Positions 47,009 to 56,566 of a DNA stretch of 64,000 nt are shown here, in pieces; position 1 is the first letter of the stretch, and the number at the start of each line of letters is the position of its first letter. A model generated the notes under the pieces. It was not told where the DNA came from, did no database searches, and saw only the letters and a program-made list of their open reading frames with translations. Location of the stretch: the NCBI GenBank assembly GCA_000720995.1, contig JOEL01000012.1, positions 186,001-250,000 of the forward strand. The letters are read 5' to 3'. This stretch comes from Streptomyces celluloflavus (lineage in GTDB: Bacteria; Actinomycetota; Actinomycetes; Streptomycetales; Streptomycetaceae). The position numbers and the translations under genes were made by a program.

Positions 47009-47230
47009 CTACTTCTTGGCGGCAGCGGCCTTGCCGAAACGGGCCTCGAAGCGGGCCACGCGGCCGCCGGTGTCCATGATCTTCTGCTTGCCCGTGTAGA
47101 ACGGGTGGCACTCGGAGCAGACGTCGGCGCGGATGCTGCCGTCGGCAACGGTGCTGCGGGTGGTGAACGACGCGCCACAGGTGCAGCTGACCTGGGTCTC
47201 GACGTACTCCGGGTGAATGTCGCGCTTCAA
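47009..47230 (-). CDS. rpmE: 50S ribosomal protein L31, zinc-binding form
   Basis: A 73-residue protein [50 protein letters not shown] with the CxC...CxxC zinc ligands (Cys16, 18, 38, 41 approximately), so it is the Zur-independent zinc form. It starts at TTG 47230 with AGGAG 7 nt upstream. Under zinc shortage it would be replaced by a cysteine-less paralogue encoded elsewhere. Confidence 0.97.
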   Translation of the reverse strand: MKRDIHPEYVETQVSCTCGASFTTRSTVADGSIRADVCSECHPFYTGKQKIMDTGGRVARFEARFGKAAAAKK

Positions 47231-47404
47231 GGGGTTCTCCTAGGTTCGGGAGTGCTCCGGGTCGTGCTGCGGATTGCGTCACGTGAACCGGGGCCGACGG
47301 TCCAGTCTGCCAGGACTCGCCGTATCTCCCAAAACCGGGGTACGGCCGCGGCTATTCCCCGGGGCGGGCCGGGGGCCGGGCGGCTCCGGGCCGGGATCGG
47401 CCGG

Positions 47405-48529
47405 CTACTTGACGTAGCTGCTGGTGCCGCCCTTGTCGCCGATGGAGTCCTTGAGCGCGGCCGCGGGGATGTCCTTGTCCTGCCGCAGCGCGTCCCAGAC
47501 GAGGGCGCTCTGCCGGGTCAGCGGCTGCACCCGGTCCGGGTTGATCCGGTCGGTGGTCACCGGCAGCGTCACCATGTGGATGTTCTCCGACCCGATACCG
47601 CCCAGGCTCTTGGCCAGCCCGGTCAGCTCGCCGACGGAGTTGAGGTCGGTGTCGGTGGTGATGGCCTTGGTGGCCGTATCGGCGATTTTGTACAGCTTGG
47701 TGGGGTTGGTGAGTATCCCGACGTTCTTGACCTGGTTCATCAGGGCCTTGACGAACGTCTGCTGCAACTGGATGCGGCCCAGGTCGCTGCCGTCGCCGCC
47801 GGGGACGCCGTGCCGGGTCCGCACCAGGCCGAGCGCCTGTTCGCCGTCGAGGGTGTGCTTGCCGGGCGGCAGGTGCAGATGGCTGCTGTTGTCGTTGATC
47901 GCCTTGCTGGTGGTGATCTCCACCCCGCCCAGCGCGTCGATGAGCTTCTTGAAGCCGGTGAAGTCGACCTCGACGAAGTGGTCCATGCGGATGCCGCTCA
48001 TCGACTCGACGGTCTTGACGGCGCACGCCGGGCCGCCGACCTCGTACGCGGTGTTGAACATCGCCCGCTGCGACCCGGGGACGTTCTTGCCGTCCTTGGT
48101 GCAGTCGGGCCGCTGGATCATCGTGTCCCGGGGGATGCTGACGACGCCGGCCTTCTTGTGGCCCTCGTACACGTGCATGATCATCGCCGTGTCGGAGCGC
48201 GCCCCGCCCTCGTCGGCGCCGTATTCGCTGTTCTTGCCCGCCCGGGAGTCCGATCCGAGGACCAGGATGTCCATCGAGCCGTTGTCGACGTTCTTGGGCC
48301 GGTCCCTGCCGAGGGCGGCGTTGATGTCGACGCCCTTCAGGTTGCCGTTGAGTTTGAAGTAGACGTAGCCGATGCCCGCCCCGCCGAGCAGGACGGCGCT
48401 GACCAGCGTGCACAGGGTGATGGTCAGGATCCGGCGGCGCCGGGGCGGAGCCTTGCGCCGGCGGCCGGTGGCCCGTATGCGGTGGGCGCGGCTTTCGGCC
48501 GTCTTCGCGGTCCCCTTGCTCTGCGCCAT
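47405..48529 (-). CDS. LCP (LytR-CpsA-Psr) family cell wall glycopolymer ligase
   Basis: A 374-residue protein: Arg/Lys-rich cytoplasmic N-terminus, one membrane helix ILTITLCTLVSAVLLGGAGIGYVYF (about 42-66), then the extracellular LCP domain with MDILVLGSDSRAG, GARSDTAMIMHV and VVSIPRDTMI, whose Arg/Asp residues bind the lipid pyrophosphate and metal. It attaches teichoic or other polymers to peptidoglycan; the undecaprenyl-phosphate transferase at 40.5 kb could supply the lipid. ATG 48529 has GAGGAG 3 nt upstream; in-frame starts farther upstream remain possible. Confidence 0.93.
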   Translation of the reverse strand: MAQSKGTAKTAESRAHRIRATGRRRKAPPRRRRILTITLCTLVSAVLLGGAGIGYVYFKLNGNLKGVDINAALGRDRPKNVDNGSMDILVLGSDSRAGKNSEYGADEGGARSDTAMIMHVYEGHKKAGVVSIPRDTMIQRPDCTKDGKNVPGSQRAMFNTAYEVGGPACAVKTVESMSGIRMDHFVEVDFTGFKKLIDALGGVEITTSKAINDNSSHLHLPPGKHTLDGEQALGLVRTRHGVPGGDGSDLGRIQLQQTFVKALMNQVKNVGILTNPTKLYKIADTATKAITTDTDLNSVGELTGLAKSLGGIGSENIHMVTLPVTTDRINPDRVQPLTRQSALVWDALRQDKDIPAAALKDSIGDKGGTSSYVK

Positions 48530-48893
48530 CTGCTCCTCAGTCCTCGGTTCTCTCGACTGCCCCTCGCCGGTACCCGTGTCTGCCACGGCCTGTCGTGCCC
48601 AGTCAGACGGGAGGTAGACCGGAAGGGTTGCACAGCGCGTGATGAGGGCTTTCTTAGAAAACCGCGCCGAAGAGGACCGCCGGTTCGGGACTTTCGTCCC
48701 TCTCACCTGGGCTTTCTGCGCCTTTTCGGCCATCTTTGCCGCCGGTGTGCGCTACGCACCCTTGTGCGGAAGGTCTCAGGCGGCGGTGCGCCGTGGGCGA
48801 TACGGGTCACACCGGGCGCGCGGGCGGGCGGACAGCACGAAGCCCTCCCCGCCCACAGGGGCGAGGAGGGCTTCGCGGACTGCGCTACGGGCG
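48530..48893. other. Intergenic region between rho and the LCP gene
   Basis: 364 bp holding the rho terminator (48839-48874) and, presumably, the LCP promoter. No convincing hexamer pair was found. Minus-strand translation continues open upstream of the LCP start (through TTRCATLPVYLPSDW) but without an obvious ribosome-binding site, so I keep it as leader. Confidence 0.45.
48839..48874 (-). terminator. rho terminator
   Basis: A 16-bp stem GAAGCCCTCCCCGCCC with GGGCGAGGAGGGCTTC (one mismatch), 4-nt loop, 20 bp after the rho stop. There is no U-tract. Confidence 0.7.
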
Positions 48894-50996
48894 TCAGTCG
48901 TTGCCGTTGCCCATACCCGGCGTCGTCTTCTGGATCTGGAGCAGGAACTCCGCGTTGGACTTCGTCTGCTTCATCTTGTCCAGCAGCAGCTCGATGGCCT
49001 GCTGCTGGTCCAGCGCGTGCAGCACCCGGCGCAGCTTCCAGACGACGGCGAGCTCGTCGCTGCCCATCAGGATCTCTTCCTTACGGGTACCGGACGCGTC
49101 CACGTCCACCGCCGGGAAGATGCGCTTGTCGGCGAGCTTGCGGTCGAGCTTGAGCTCCAGGTTGCCGGTGCCCTTGAACTCCTCGAAGATCACCTCGTCC
49201 ATCCGCGAGCCGGTCTCGACCAGCGCGGTGGCCAGGATGGTCAGCGAACCGCCGTCCTCGATGTTGCGCGCGGCACCGAAGAAGCGCTTCGGCGGGTAGA
49301 GCGCGGTCGAGTCGACACCACCGGACAGGATGCGGCCGGAGGCGGGCGCCGCGAGGTTGTACGCGCGGCCCAGGCGGGTGATGGAGTCCAGCAGGACGAC
49401 CACGTCGTGACCCAGCTCGACGAGGCGCTTGGCGCGCTCGATGGCCAGCTCGGCGACGGTGGTGTGGTCCTCGGCCGGGCGGTCGAAGGTCGAGGAGATG
49501 ACCTCGCCCTTGACCGACCGCTGCATGTCGGTGACCTCTTCGGGCCGCTCGTCGACGAGGACGACCATCAGGTGGCACTCGGGGTTGTTGCGGGTGATCG
49601 CGTTGGCGACCGCCTGCATGATCATGGTCTTGCCGGTCTTCGGCGGGGCCACGATCAGACCACGCTGGCCCTTGCCGATCGGCGCGACCAGGTCGATGAT
49701 CCGGGTCGTCAGACCGCCCGACTCCCCCTCCAGCCGCAGTCGGTCCTGCGGGTAAAGGGGCGTCAGCTTGCCGAACTCCGCCCGGCCGCGGCCCTGTTCG
49801 GGCGAGACGCTGTTGACGGTGTCCAGGCGGACCAGCGCGTTGAACTTCTCGCGCCGCTCGCCGTCCTTGGGCTGGCGGACCGCGCCGGTGACGTGGTCAC
49901 CCTTGCGCAGACCGTTCTTGCGGACCTGCGCGAGCGAGACGTACACGTCGTTCGGACCGGGCAGGTAGCCGGAGGTCCGGATGAACGCGTAGTTGTCCAG
50001 GATGTCGAGGATGCCCGCGACGGGGATCAGGACGTCGTCCTCGTTGACCTGCGGCTCGTTGCCGAACTCCTCGCGGCCGCCGCGACGGCCCCGGCGGTCG
50101 CGGTAGCGGCCGCGACGGCCCCGGCGGCCGCCCTCGAAGTCGTCGTCCTCCTCGACACGGCGGTTGTCACGGTTGTCGCGGTTGTCCCGCTGGCGGTTGC
50201 CGCCCTGGCCGCCGTCCGCGTCGGCCTTGCCGCGCCGGTCGCCACGGTCCTGGCGCTCACCGCGGTCCTGGCGCTCGCCGCGGTCCTGACGGTCCCCGCG
50301 GTCGCGCTGACCGCGCTGGCCGCGGTCGCCCTTCTGACCGCGGTCCTGGCGCTCGCCACGGTCCTGGCGCTCGCCGGTCTTGGTCGCCCGGCCGTCGGCG
50401 CCGTCCTGCGCGGAGACCGCGACCGCGGCCTCCACCTTGGCGTCCGCCTTGACCGTCGTCGTCTCGGGACGCGCCTCGGTCTTGACGTCTCCGGCGGCGC
50501 CCTCGGGGCTGCCCGCCGCGGCGGTGGCCCGGCGCCGGCGGCGCTCACCGGCCGGCTGCTCATCGCTGACCGGCTGGCCGGGGATGTCGATCTGCTGCTG
50601 GCCCACGGCCTTCTCGGCGGCCGGCTCGGCCTTGGCGGCCTTCTCGGCGGACCGGTCCGTACCGTCCTCGCCGGTGCGGGCCTTGGAGGTCGTACGGCGC
50701 TTCGGCTTGGTCTCGGCAGGCGCGTCGGCCTTGGCCGTGGCCCCGCCGGCCTGCTTCTCCTTGATGACCTCGATCAACTGGCTCTTGCGCATCCGCGCGG
50801 TGCCCTTGATCCCGAGGCCGGAGGCAACCTGCTGAAGCTCTGCCAGGACCATGCCGTCAAGGCCGGTGCCGGAACGGCGTCGCCGCGTGGCAGGGGCTGT
50901 GGCAGCACCGGTGGCAGGCGCGGCGGGAGCGTCCGTGGCGGGCGCGGTGGCACTGCCATCGGTGCGCACGCCCATCAGATCGGTGGTGTCGCTCAC
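48894..50996 (-). CDS. rho: Transcription termination factor Rho with long Arg/Asp/Gly-rich insert
   Basis: A 700-residue protein. Rho N-terminal domain at about 40-80 ([33 protein letters not shown]). Residues about 90-330 form a low-complexity insert typical of actinobacterial Rho ([11 protein letters not shown] repeats, then [16 protein letters not shown]). Then come the RNA-binding cold-shock-like domain and the ATPase core with [21 protein letters not shown] and [21 protein letters not shown] 50996 has AAGGA 8 nt upstream. The insert adds RNA affinity in mycobacterial Rho. The long leader (50997-51310) may be regulatory. Confidence 0.98.
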   Translation of the reverse strand: MSDTTDLMGVRTDGSATAPATDAPAAPATGAATAPATRRRRSGTGLDGMVLAELQQVASGLGIKGTARMRKSQLIEVIKEKQAGGATAKADAPAETKPKRRTTSKARTGEDGTDRSAEKAAKAEPAAEKAVGQQQIDIPGQPVSDEQPAGERRRRRATAAAGSPEGAAGDVKTEARPETTTVKADAKVEAAVAVSAQDGADGRATKTGERQDRGERQDRGQKGDRGQRGQRDRGDRQDRGERQDRGERQDRGDRRGKADADGGQGGNRQRDNRDNRDNRRVEEDDDFEGGRRGRRGRYRDRRGRRGGREEFGNEPQVNEDDVLIPVAGILDILDNYAFIRTSGYLPGPNDVYVSLAQVRKNGLRKGDHVTGAVRQPKDGERREKFNALVRLDTVNSVSPEQGRGRAEFGKLTPLYPQDRLRLEGESGGLTTRIIDLVAPIGKGQRGLIVAPPKTGKTMIMQAVANAITRNNPECHLMVVLVDERPEEVTDMQRSVKGEVISSTFDRPAEDHTTVAELAIERAKRLVELGHDVVVLLDSITRLGRAYNLAAPASGRILSGGVDSTALYPPKRFFGAARNIEDGGSLTILATALVETGSRMDEVIFEEFKGTGNLELKLDRKLADKRIFPAVDVDASGTRKEEILMGSDELAVVWKLRRVLHALDQQQAIELLLDKMKQTKSNAEFLLQIQKTTPGMGNGND
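50245..50372. repeat. Short direct repeats inside rho
   Basis: CGGTCCTGGCGCTC occurs exactly at 50245-50258, 50263-50276, 50341-50354 and 50359-50372 with 18-bp spacing within each pair, and degenerate copies lie between. They encode the RGERQD hexapeptide units of the Rho insert and are prone to slippage. Confidence 0.75.
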
Positions 50997-51371
50997 GAAG
51001 GGTCCTTCCCTGGAGCGGGCGTCGGCCTGTCTGGCTCGGCGACCGGTCGTGCTGCCCGGCTGTGGTCCTTGGGTCTTGCGGACCGGGCCGGGGCGGTGGT
51101 CCCGCCGGAAACGGCGGAAAGATCAATTGATGGTTCCGGCGCGAAGAGATGCAGAGTGACTCATGTCGTCACGCCGATTCCGGAGCGTGCTCACTCCTGC
51201 TCAGGCCATTGCTCCAAGCAGTTTGGGAAGCTCCCGGAAGAAAGTCGTCCCGATGGGGGACACGAAGCACCGCGCCACTCAGGCGTCGAGTACTGACTTG
51301 AGGTTAACACTACCGGATCCAACAAACATTCCCCCTCTCCAAGGCCGGCAATCGTCGATCACCCGCGTCGA
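50997..51371 (-). promoter_or_regulatory. rho leader region with hairpins and a 13-codon upstream frame
   Basis: 375 bp between thrB and rho. A likely -10 TAGTGT lies near 51310 (context GGTAGTGTTAACC on the minus strand), giving a leader of about 310 nt. The leader contains a 13-codon frame at 51164-51123 (MSHSASLRAGTIN), then immediately a CCGCCG-TTTC-CGGCGG hairpin (51117-51102), and a weaker GGTCC/GGACC stem near 51084-51064. Rho genes are commonly autoregulated; a role for these elements is inferred. Confidence 0.4.
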
Positions 51372-51378
51372 TCACCCG
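51353..51378. repeat. 13-bp tandem duplication over the thrB stop codon
   Basis: CGTCGATCACCCG occurs twice back to back (51353-51365, 51366-51378). The second copy includes the thrB stop codon (51372-51374). The duplicated copy places a second in-phase-like TGATC motif beyond the gene end. Confidence 0.7.
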
Positions 51379-52289
51379 GCGAGCGGCAGGACGCAGGTCC
51401 CCGCCGCGTCAAGGGTCAGCCGATTGGCCGCCCACCCCTCACCCGCCAGCCGTGCGACCTTGTCGGCCGCAGCGTCCTCGACCAGCGCGAGCACCGTCGG
51501 GCCCGCGCCGGAGATGACTGCGGGGACGCCGTCCGCGCGCAGTCGGTTCACCAGGGCCACGCTCTCCGGCATCGCGGGGGCGCGGTACTCCTGGTGCAGT
51601 CGGTCCTCGGTCGCCGCGAGCAGCAGCTCGGGGCGCCTGGTCAGCGCCTCGACGAGCAGTGCGGCACGGCCGGCGTTGACCGCGGCGTCCACATGCGGGA
51701 CGGTGCGCGGCAGCAGTCCGCGGGCGGTCTCGGTCAGCACCGGTTTCCCGGACACGAAGACCACCGGAACGATGGAATCCGCCGGATCCATCCGGATCGC
51801 CCGCGCGGCGCCGGTGTCCGTCCAGGCGAGCGTGAAGCCGCCGAGCAGGCAGGCGGCGACGTTGTCGGGGTGGCCCTCGATCTCGGTGGCCAGCTCCAGC
51901 AGCGCGGCGTCGTCGAGCTTCTGCTCACCGCCTATCGTCACGGCGCGGGCGGCGACGATACCGGCGCAGATGGCCGCGGACGAGGACCCCAGGCCACGGC
52001 CGTGCGGAATGCGGTTGGCGCAGACGATTTCCAGGCCGCGCGGCTGCCCGCCGAGCAGCTCGAAGGCGGCGCGCAGGGACCGGACGAGCAGATGGCTCTC
52101 GTCGCGCGGCAGCGTGTCCGCCCCCTCACCTGCGATGTCGACGTGCAGACCGGAGTCGGCGACGCGCACCACGACATCGTCGTACAGGCCCAGGGAAAGA
52201 CCCAGGGCATCGAAGCCGGGACCGAGATTGGCGCTGGTAGCGGGGGTGCGCACCCGGACGGCGGCGGCGCGGAACGCGGGACCGGCCAT
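51372..52289 (-). CDS. thrB: Homoserine kinase
   Basis: A 305-residue GHMP kinase: VRTPATSANLGPGFDALGLSLGLYDDV, ATP loop PHGRGLGSSSAAICAGIVAA and the C-terminal AVISGAGPTVLALV. It phosphorylates homoserine for ThrC. ATG 52289 is used; GGAG lies about 12 nt upstream and family length agrees. It is 342 bp from thrC with a 16-bp perfect hairpin and a promoter in the gap, so it is probably a separate transcript from hom-thrC. Confidence 0.97.
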   Translation of the reverse strand: MAGPAFRAAAVRVRTPATSANLGPGFDALGLSLGLYDDVVVRVADSGLHVDIAGEGADTLPRDESHLLVRSLRAAFELLGGQPRGLEIVCANRIPHGRGLGSSSAAICAGIVAARAVTIGGEQKLDDAALLELATEIEGHPDNVAACLLGGFTLAWTDTGAARAIRMDPADSIVPVVFVSGKPVLTETARGLLPRTVPHVDAAVNAGRAALLVEALTRRPELLLAATEDRLHQEYRAPAMPESVALVNRLRADGVPAVISGAGPTVLALVEDAAADKVARLAGEGWAANRLTLDAAGTCVLPLAG

Positions 52290-52430
52290 CGCTCGATGAC
52301 TCTCCTTGATTGATGCTGCGGTACTGCCCCGGAACACCGCGGCACCTGGGTGCCCGGACGGCTCGTGGGGACTGTTCTGACCTGCCCTGCGTACCACTGC
52401 GTTATGCCGTGGGGAGGGGAGTTGGCTGCC

Positions 52431-52459
52431 AGCCTATCGAAGGAAGGTTCTGTGGCGAC
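52431..52459 (-). promoter_or_regulatory. Putative thrB promoter
   Basis: -35 TCGCCA (52459-52454), 17-bp spacer, -10 TAGGCT (52436-52431). Both hexamers match 4 of 6 consensus bases. Confidence 0.4.
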
Positions 52460-52555
52460 ATAGGGCGCACAGGAGGCGCACGATGCGTGTCGCACACCGG
52501 CCCATGCCCCGCCGCCCCCTTTTCAGCCTTTGCAGCCTTTGCACAATTTGCTGCA

Positions 52556-52592
52556 CGTGGGGTGCGGGACGGCGACCGTCCCGCACCCCACG
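52556..52592 (-). terminator. Perfect 16-bp hairpin after thrC
   Basis: Arms 52556-52571 (CGTGGGGTGCGGGACG) and 52577-52592 around the loop GCGAC, 39 bp past the thrC stop. It has no U-tract but is very stable, so it should end the hom-thrC transcript. Confidence 0.75.
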
Positions 52593-52631
52593 CCGTACGA
52601 GCGGGGTCCGCCCGCCCGCCGGATGCCGGTG

Positions 52632-53708
52632 CTACGCGAGACCGAGGCGCTCGGCCGCGGCGTCCGCGTCGATCGGGACCGTGACCGGCTGCGGCGCGCC
52701 GGCCACCGCCCAGTCCGGGTCCTTGAGGCCGTTGCCGGTGACCGTACAGACGATCCGCTGGCCCGGGTCCACCTTGCCCTGCTCGGCGGCCTTCAGCAGA
52801 CCGGCGACCGAGGCGGCTGAGGCGGGCTCCACGAAGACGCCCTCCTGAGCGGCCAACAGGCGGTAGGCGGCCAGGATCTGACGGTCCGTCACCTCGTCGA
52901 TGAGGCCGCCCGACTCGTCCCGGGCCTGCTCGGCGAACGCCCAGGAGGCGGGGTTGCCGATGCGGATCGCGGTGGCGACGGTGTGCGGGTCCTTGACGAC
53001 CTCGCCGCGCACGATCGGCGCGCTGCCGGACGCCTGGAAGCCCCACATCCGGGGGGTGTGCGAGGCGATGCCGTCGGCCGCGTACTCCCGGTAGCCGCGC
53101 CAGTACGCCGTGATGTTTCCGGCGTTGCCGACCGGCAGCACATGGATGTCGGGCGCGTCGTCGAGCATGTCGACGATTTCGAAGGCGGCGGTCTTCTGGC
53201 CCTCGATGCGCACCGGGTTGACGGAGTTCACAAGTGCGACCGGGTACTTCTCGGAGAGGCCTCGGGCGAGCGTCAGGCAGTCGTCGAAATTTCCGTCGAT
53301 CTGCAGGATCTTCGCGCCGTGCACCAGCGCCTGCCCCATCTTGCCGAGGGCGATCTTGCCCTGCGGGACGAGCACCGCGCAGACCATGCCGGCGCGCACG
53401 GCGTACGCGGCGGCCGAGGCGGAGGTGTTGCCGGTGGAGGCGCAGATCACCGCCTTGGCACCCTCCTCCTTCGCCCGGGTGATGGCCATCGTCATCCCGC
53501 GGTCCTTGAAGGAACCGGTGGGGTTGGCGCCCTCGACCTTGAGATGCACCTCACAGCCGGTGCGCTCGGAGAGCACCTGGGCCGGCACGAGGGGCGTGCC
53601 GCCCTCCCGGAGGGTGACGATCTCGGCCGTGTCGCCGACCGGCAGCCGGTCACGGTATTCCTCGATGATTCCGCGCCACTGACGGCTCGCGGTGGACTTG
53701 GCAGACAT
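52632..53708 (-). CDS. thrC: Threonine synthase
   Basis: A 358-residue PLP enzyme of fold type [22 protein letters not shown], Lys motif [40 protein letters not shown] and [12 protein letters not shown]. It converts O-phosphohomoserine to threonine. It starts 11 bp after hom, so the two are cotranscribed. It is the short (actinobacterial) class. Confidence 0.97.
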   Translation of the reverse strand: MSAKSTASRQWRGIIEEYRDRLPVGDTAEIVTLREGGTPLVPAQVLSERTGCEVHLKVEGANPTGSFKDRGMTMAITRAKEEGAKAVICASTGNTSASAAAYAVRAGMVCAVLVPQGKIALGKMGQALVHGAKILQIDGNFDDCLTLARGLSEKYPVALVNSVNPVRIEGQKTAAFEIVDMLDDAPDIHVLPVGNAGNITAYWRGYREYAADGIASHTPRMWGFQASGSAPIVRGEVVKDPHTVATAIRIGNPASWAFAEQARDESGGLIDEVTDRQILAAYRLLAAQEGVFVEPASAASVAGLLKAAEQGKVDPGQRIVCTVTGNGLKDPDWAVAGAPQPVTVPIDADAAAERLGLA

Positions 53709-53719
53709 GGGTTGGTTCC

Positions 53720-55012
53720 TTACTCCCCTTCGACCCGCATGATGCTGGCGACACCGCGGACGGTGTCCAGCTCGCGCAGCGCGCCGACGGTCGATGACAG
53801 CGCGGCGTCGGCCGCTCGGTGGGTGACGACGACGAGGGACGCCTCGCCGTCCTTGCCCTGCTGACGGACCGTATCGATCGATACGCCGTGTTCCGCGAAG
53901 ACCGTCGCGACCTGCGCGAGAACACCCGGTTTATCCGCCACGTCGAGACTGATGTGGTAGCGCGTGACGACATCGCCCATGGGGCTGACGGGCAGCCGCG
54001 TGTACGCCGACTCCCCCGGCCCGGTGGCACCGGCGAGCTTGTTGCGGCAGACCGCGACGAGGTCGCCGAGCACGGCGGAGGCGGTCGGCGAACCGCCCGC
54101 GCCCGGTCCGTAGAACATCAGCTGACCGGCCGCGTCGGCCTCGACGAAGACCGCGTTGTACGCCTCGCGCACGGAGGCGAGCGGATGGCTGAGCGGGATC
54201 ATCGCGGGATGCACCCGGGCAGTGACGGAGGCGCCGTCCGCGGCCCGCTCGCAGATGGCGAGCAGCTTGACCGTGCAGCCCATCCGCTTGGCGGAGGCGA
54301 TGTCGGCGGCGGTGACCTCGGTGATGCCCTCGCGGTGCACATCGTCCAGCCGCACCCGGGTGTGGAAGGCGATACCGGCCAGGATCGCGGCCTTGGCCGC
54401 CGCGTCGAAGCCCTCCACGTCGGCGGTCGGGTCGGCCTCCGCGTACCCGAGCGCGGTGGCCTCGTCCAGCGCCTCGCTGTACCCGGCCCCGCTGCCGTCC
54501 ATCTTGTCGAGGATGAAGTTCGTGGTGCCGTTGACGATGCCCAGCACGCGGTTGACCTTGTCACCGGCAAGCGATTCGCGCAGCGGCCGGACGAGCGGGA
54601 TCGCCCCGGCGACCGCGGCCTCGTAGTAGAGGTCCGCGCCGTGCTCCTGCGCGGCGGCGTGCAGCGCCGCACCGTCCGCGGCGACCAGCGCCTTGTTGGC
54701 GGAGACCACGCTCGCGCCGTGGGCGAAGGCGGTGGTGATCAGTCCGCGGGCGGGTTCGATCCCGCCGATGACCTCGATCACGACGTCGATGTCACCGCGT
54801 TTGACGAGCGCGGTGGCATCCGTGGTGACCAGCTCGGCCGGGACGCCGTCGCGCACCTTGTCGGGGCGGCGGACGGCGATCCCGGCGAGCTCCACGGGCG
54901 CACCGATGCGGGCCGCGAGGTCGTCGGCGTGCGTCGTCATGATGCGCGCCACCTCTGAGCCGACAACACCACAGCCCAGCAGCGCCACCTTCAGCGGACG
55001 CGTACGCATCAT
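53720..55012 (-). CDS. hom: Homoserine dehydrogenase
   Basis: A 430-residue enzyme: Rossmann motif [54 protein letters not shown]-type core and a C-terminal ACT domain [34 protein letters not shown], which makes threonine feedback control likely. ATG 55012 (or the next codon, 55009) follows GAGG by 5-6 nt. It is the first gene of hom-thrC. Upstream is a 138-bp gap to lysA with a small GGACGG/CCGTCC hairpin (55077-55094). Confidence 0.97.
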   Translation of the reverse strand: MMRTRPLKVALLGCGVVGSEVARIMTTHADDLAARIGAPVELAGIAVRRPDKVRDGVPAELVTTDATALVKRGDIDVVIEVIGGIEPARGLITTAFAHGASVVSANKALVAADGAALHAAAQEHGADLYYEAAVAGAIPLVRPLRESLAGDKVNRVLGIVNGTTNFILDKMDGSGAGYSEALDEATALGYAEADPTADVEGFDAAAKAAILAGIAFHTRVRLDDVHREGITEVTAADIASAKRMGCTVKLLAICERAADGASVTARVHPAMIPLSHPLASVREAYNAVFVEADAAGQLMFYGPGAGGSPTASAVLGDLVAVCRNKLAGATGPGESAYTRLPVSPMGDVVTRYHISLDVADKPGVLAQVATVFAEHGVSIDTVRQQGKDGEASLVVVTHRAADAALSSTVGALRELDTVRGVASIMRVEGE

Positions 55013-55150
55013 TCGACCTCTGCTTTTCATCGATCCAGCCGTTTTCCTGCTTGTTAATGCACCAGTCTCACGCACCGGACGGCACTTTCCGTCCAAAGTC
55101 CAGATGCCGAGACATTTATTTCATCCGGGGCCCGGTGCGGTGGATCCGGC

Positions 55151-56542
55151 TCAGCCGACATCCAACCGCAGGAGATCTTCCTCCGTCTCCCGGCGGACGA
55201 TCACCCTGGCCGCACCGTCCGCGACCGCCACGACCGGCGGCCGCAGCGCGTGGTTGTAGTTGCTCGCCATCGAGCGGCAGTACGCGCCGGTGGCCGGCAC
55301 CGCGAGCAGGTCCCCCGGCGCCACGTCGGCGGGCAGGAAGGCGTCCCGTACGACGATGTCGCCGCTCTCGCAGTGCTTGCCGACGACGCGCGAGAGCATC
55401 GGCTCGGCATCGGAGGAGCGCGAGACGAGCGCGACGCTGTACTCGGCGTCGTACAGGGCCGTGCGGATATTGTCCGACATTCCGCCGTCGACGGACACAT
55501 AGGTCCGCAGCCCGGTCAGTTCCTTGACCGTCCCGACCTCGTACAGCGTGAAGGCCGTCGGCCCGACGATGGCCCGCCCCGGCTCGACCGACAGCCGGGG
55601 GACGGCCAGCCCGGCCGCCGCGCACTCCCGGGTCACGATGTCGCCGAGCGCCGCCGCGATCTCATGCGGCTCCCGCGGGTCGTCGTCCGAGGTGTACGCG
55701 ATCCCGAGCCCGCCCCCGAGGTCGATCTCCGGCAGCTCGATGCCGTGCTCGTCGCGCACCTCGGTCAGCAGCTGCACCACGCGCCGGGCCGACACCTCGA
55801 AGCCGGCCATGTCGAAGATCTGCGACCCGATGTGCGAATGGATGCCGGTCAGCTCCAGCCCGTCCAGCTTCAGCGCCCGCCGCACCGCCTCCGCGGCCTG
55901 CCCGCCGGCCAGCGCGATCCCGAACTTCTGGTCCTCGTGCGCCGTCGCGATGAACTCGTGCGTATGCGCCTCGACGCCGACCGTGACCCGGATCTGCACC
56001 CGCTGCCGCTTGCCCAGCCGCTCCGCGATGTGCGCGACCCGCACGATCTCCTGGAACGAATCCAGCACGATCCGCCCCACCCCGGCCTCCACGGCACGGG
56101 TGATCTCCTCGGTGCTCTTGTTGTTGCCGTGCAGCGCGATCCGCTCGGCGGGCATCCCGGCCGAGAGCGCGGTGGCCAGCTCACCGCCCGAGCACACGTC
56201 GAGATTGAGCCCCTCCTCGGCCAGCCACCGCACGACGGCCCGGGACAGGAACGCCTTCCCGGCGTAGAAGACATCGGCCCCCGGCCCGAAGGCGTCCTTC
56301 CAGGCCCGGCAGCGCGCCCGGAAGTCGTCCTCGTCCAGGAAGTACGCGGGCGTGCCGAACTCCTCGGCCAGCGCACCGACGTCCAGCCCGCCGACGGTCA
56401 CCACACCGTCGGCATTGCGCCGGACGGTACGGGACCAGACGCGCGGGTCGAGGGTGTTGAGATCGGCGGGCGGCGCGGCGTAGTGGCCCTCGGGCAGCAC
56501 ATCGGCGTAGCGGGGCCCTGCGGGGTGGGCGGAACGGCTCAT
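55151..56542 (-). CDS. lysA: Diaminopimelate decarboxylase
   Basis: A 463-residue fold-type III PLP enzyme: PLP Lys in [43 protein letters not shown] and [12 protein letters not shown], with the C-terminal CESGDIV motif holding the dimer-interface Cys. It makes L-lysine from meso-DAP; Streptomyces walls use LL-DAP, so epimerisation precedes it. It is 24 bp downstream of nrtL, matching the actinobacterial argS-lysA-hom gene order. Confidence 0.97.
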   Translation of the reverse strand: MSRSAHPAGPRYADVLPEGHYAAPPADLNTLDPRVWSRTVRRNADGVVTVGGLDVGALAEEFGTPAYFLDEDDFRARCRAWKDAFGPGADVFYAGKAFLSRAVVRWLAEEGLNLDVCSGGELATALSAGMPAERIALHGNNKSTEEITRAVEAGVGRIVLDSFQEIVRVAHIAERLGKRQRVQIRVTVGVEAHTHEFIATAHEDQKFGIALAGGQAAEAVRRALKLDGLELTGIHSHIGSQIFDMAGFEVSARRVVQLLTEVRDEHGIELPEIDLGGGLGIAYTSDDDPREPHEIAAALGDIVTRECAAAGLAVPRLSVEPGRAIVGPTAFTLYEVGTVKELTGLRTYVSVDGGMSDNIRTALYDAEYSVALVSRSSDAEPMLSRVVGKHCESGDIVVRDAFLPADVAPGDLLAVPATGAYCRSMASNYNHALRPPVVAVADGAARVIVRRETEEDLLRLDVG

Positions 56543-56566
56543 GACGGTGAAGATCCCCTCAAGGGT

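Larger units (their letters stand above)
52290..52631. other. thrC-thrB intergenic region
   Basis: 342 bp with no gene. It holds, in minus-strand order, the thrC terminator hairpin (52592-52556), a 9-bp tandem repeat AGCCTTTGC (52525-52533, 52534-52542) in an AT-richer patch with GCAAATTGTGC, and a thrB promoter (-35 TCGCCA 52459-52454, 17 bp, -10 TAGGCT 52436-52431). The leader to thrB is about 135 nt. Confidence 0.55.

Noticed and set aside
45572-49153. 1193-codon plus-strand frame across prmC, prfA, rpmE and the LCP gene
   Set aside because: It runs antisense to four recognised genes; it is a stop-free shadow in high-GC DNA.
50245-50372. CRISPR-like array in the rho region
   Set aside because: The 14-bp repeats at 18-bp spacing are in frame and encode the Rho RGERQD insert; there are no unique spacers.
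48639-51296. 885-codon plus-strand frame opposite rho
   Set aside because: Antisense of rho, with Leu/Val/Ala-rich composition produced by the RGERQD repeats.
55013-55150. Possible lysine riboswitch or T-box between lysA and hom
   Set aside because: Only 138 bp are available and only a 6-bp hairpin is seen, with none of the conserved riboswitch core or T-box sequence.
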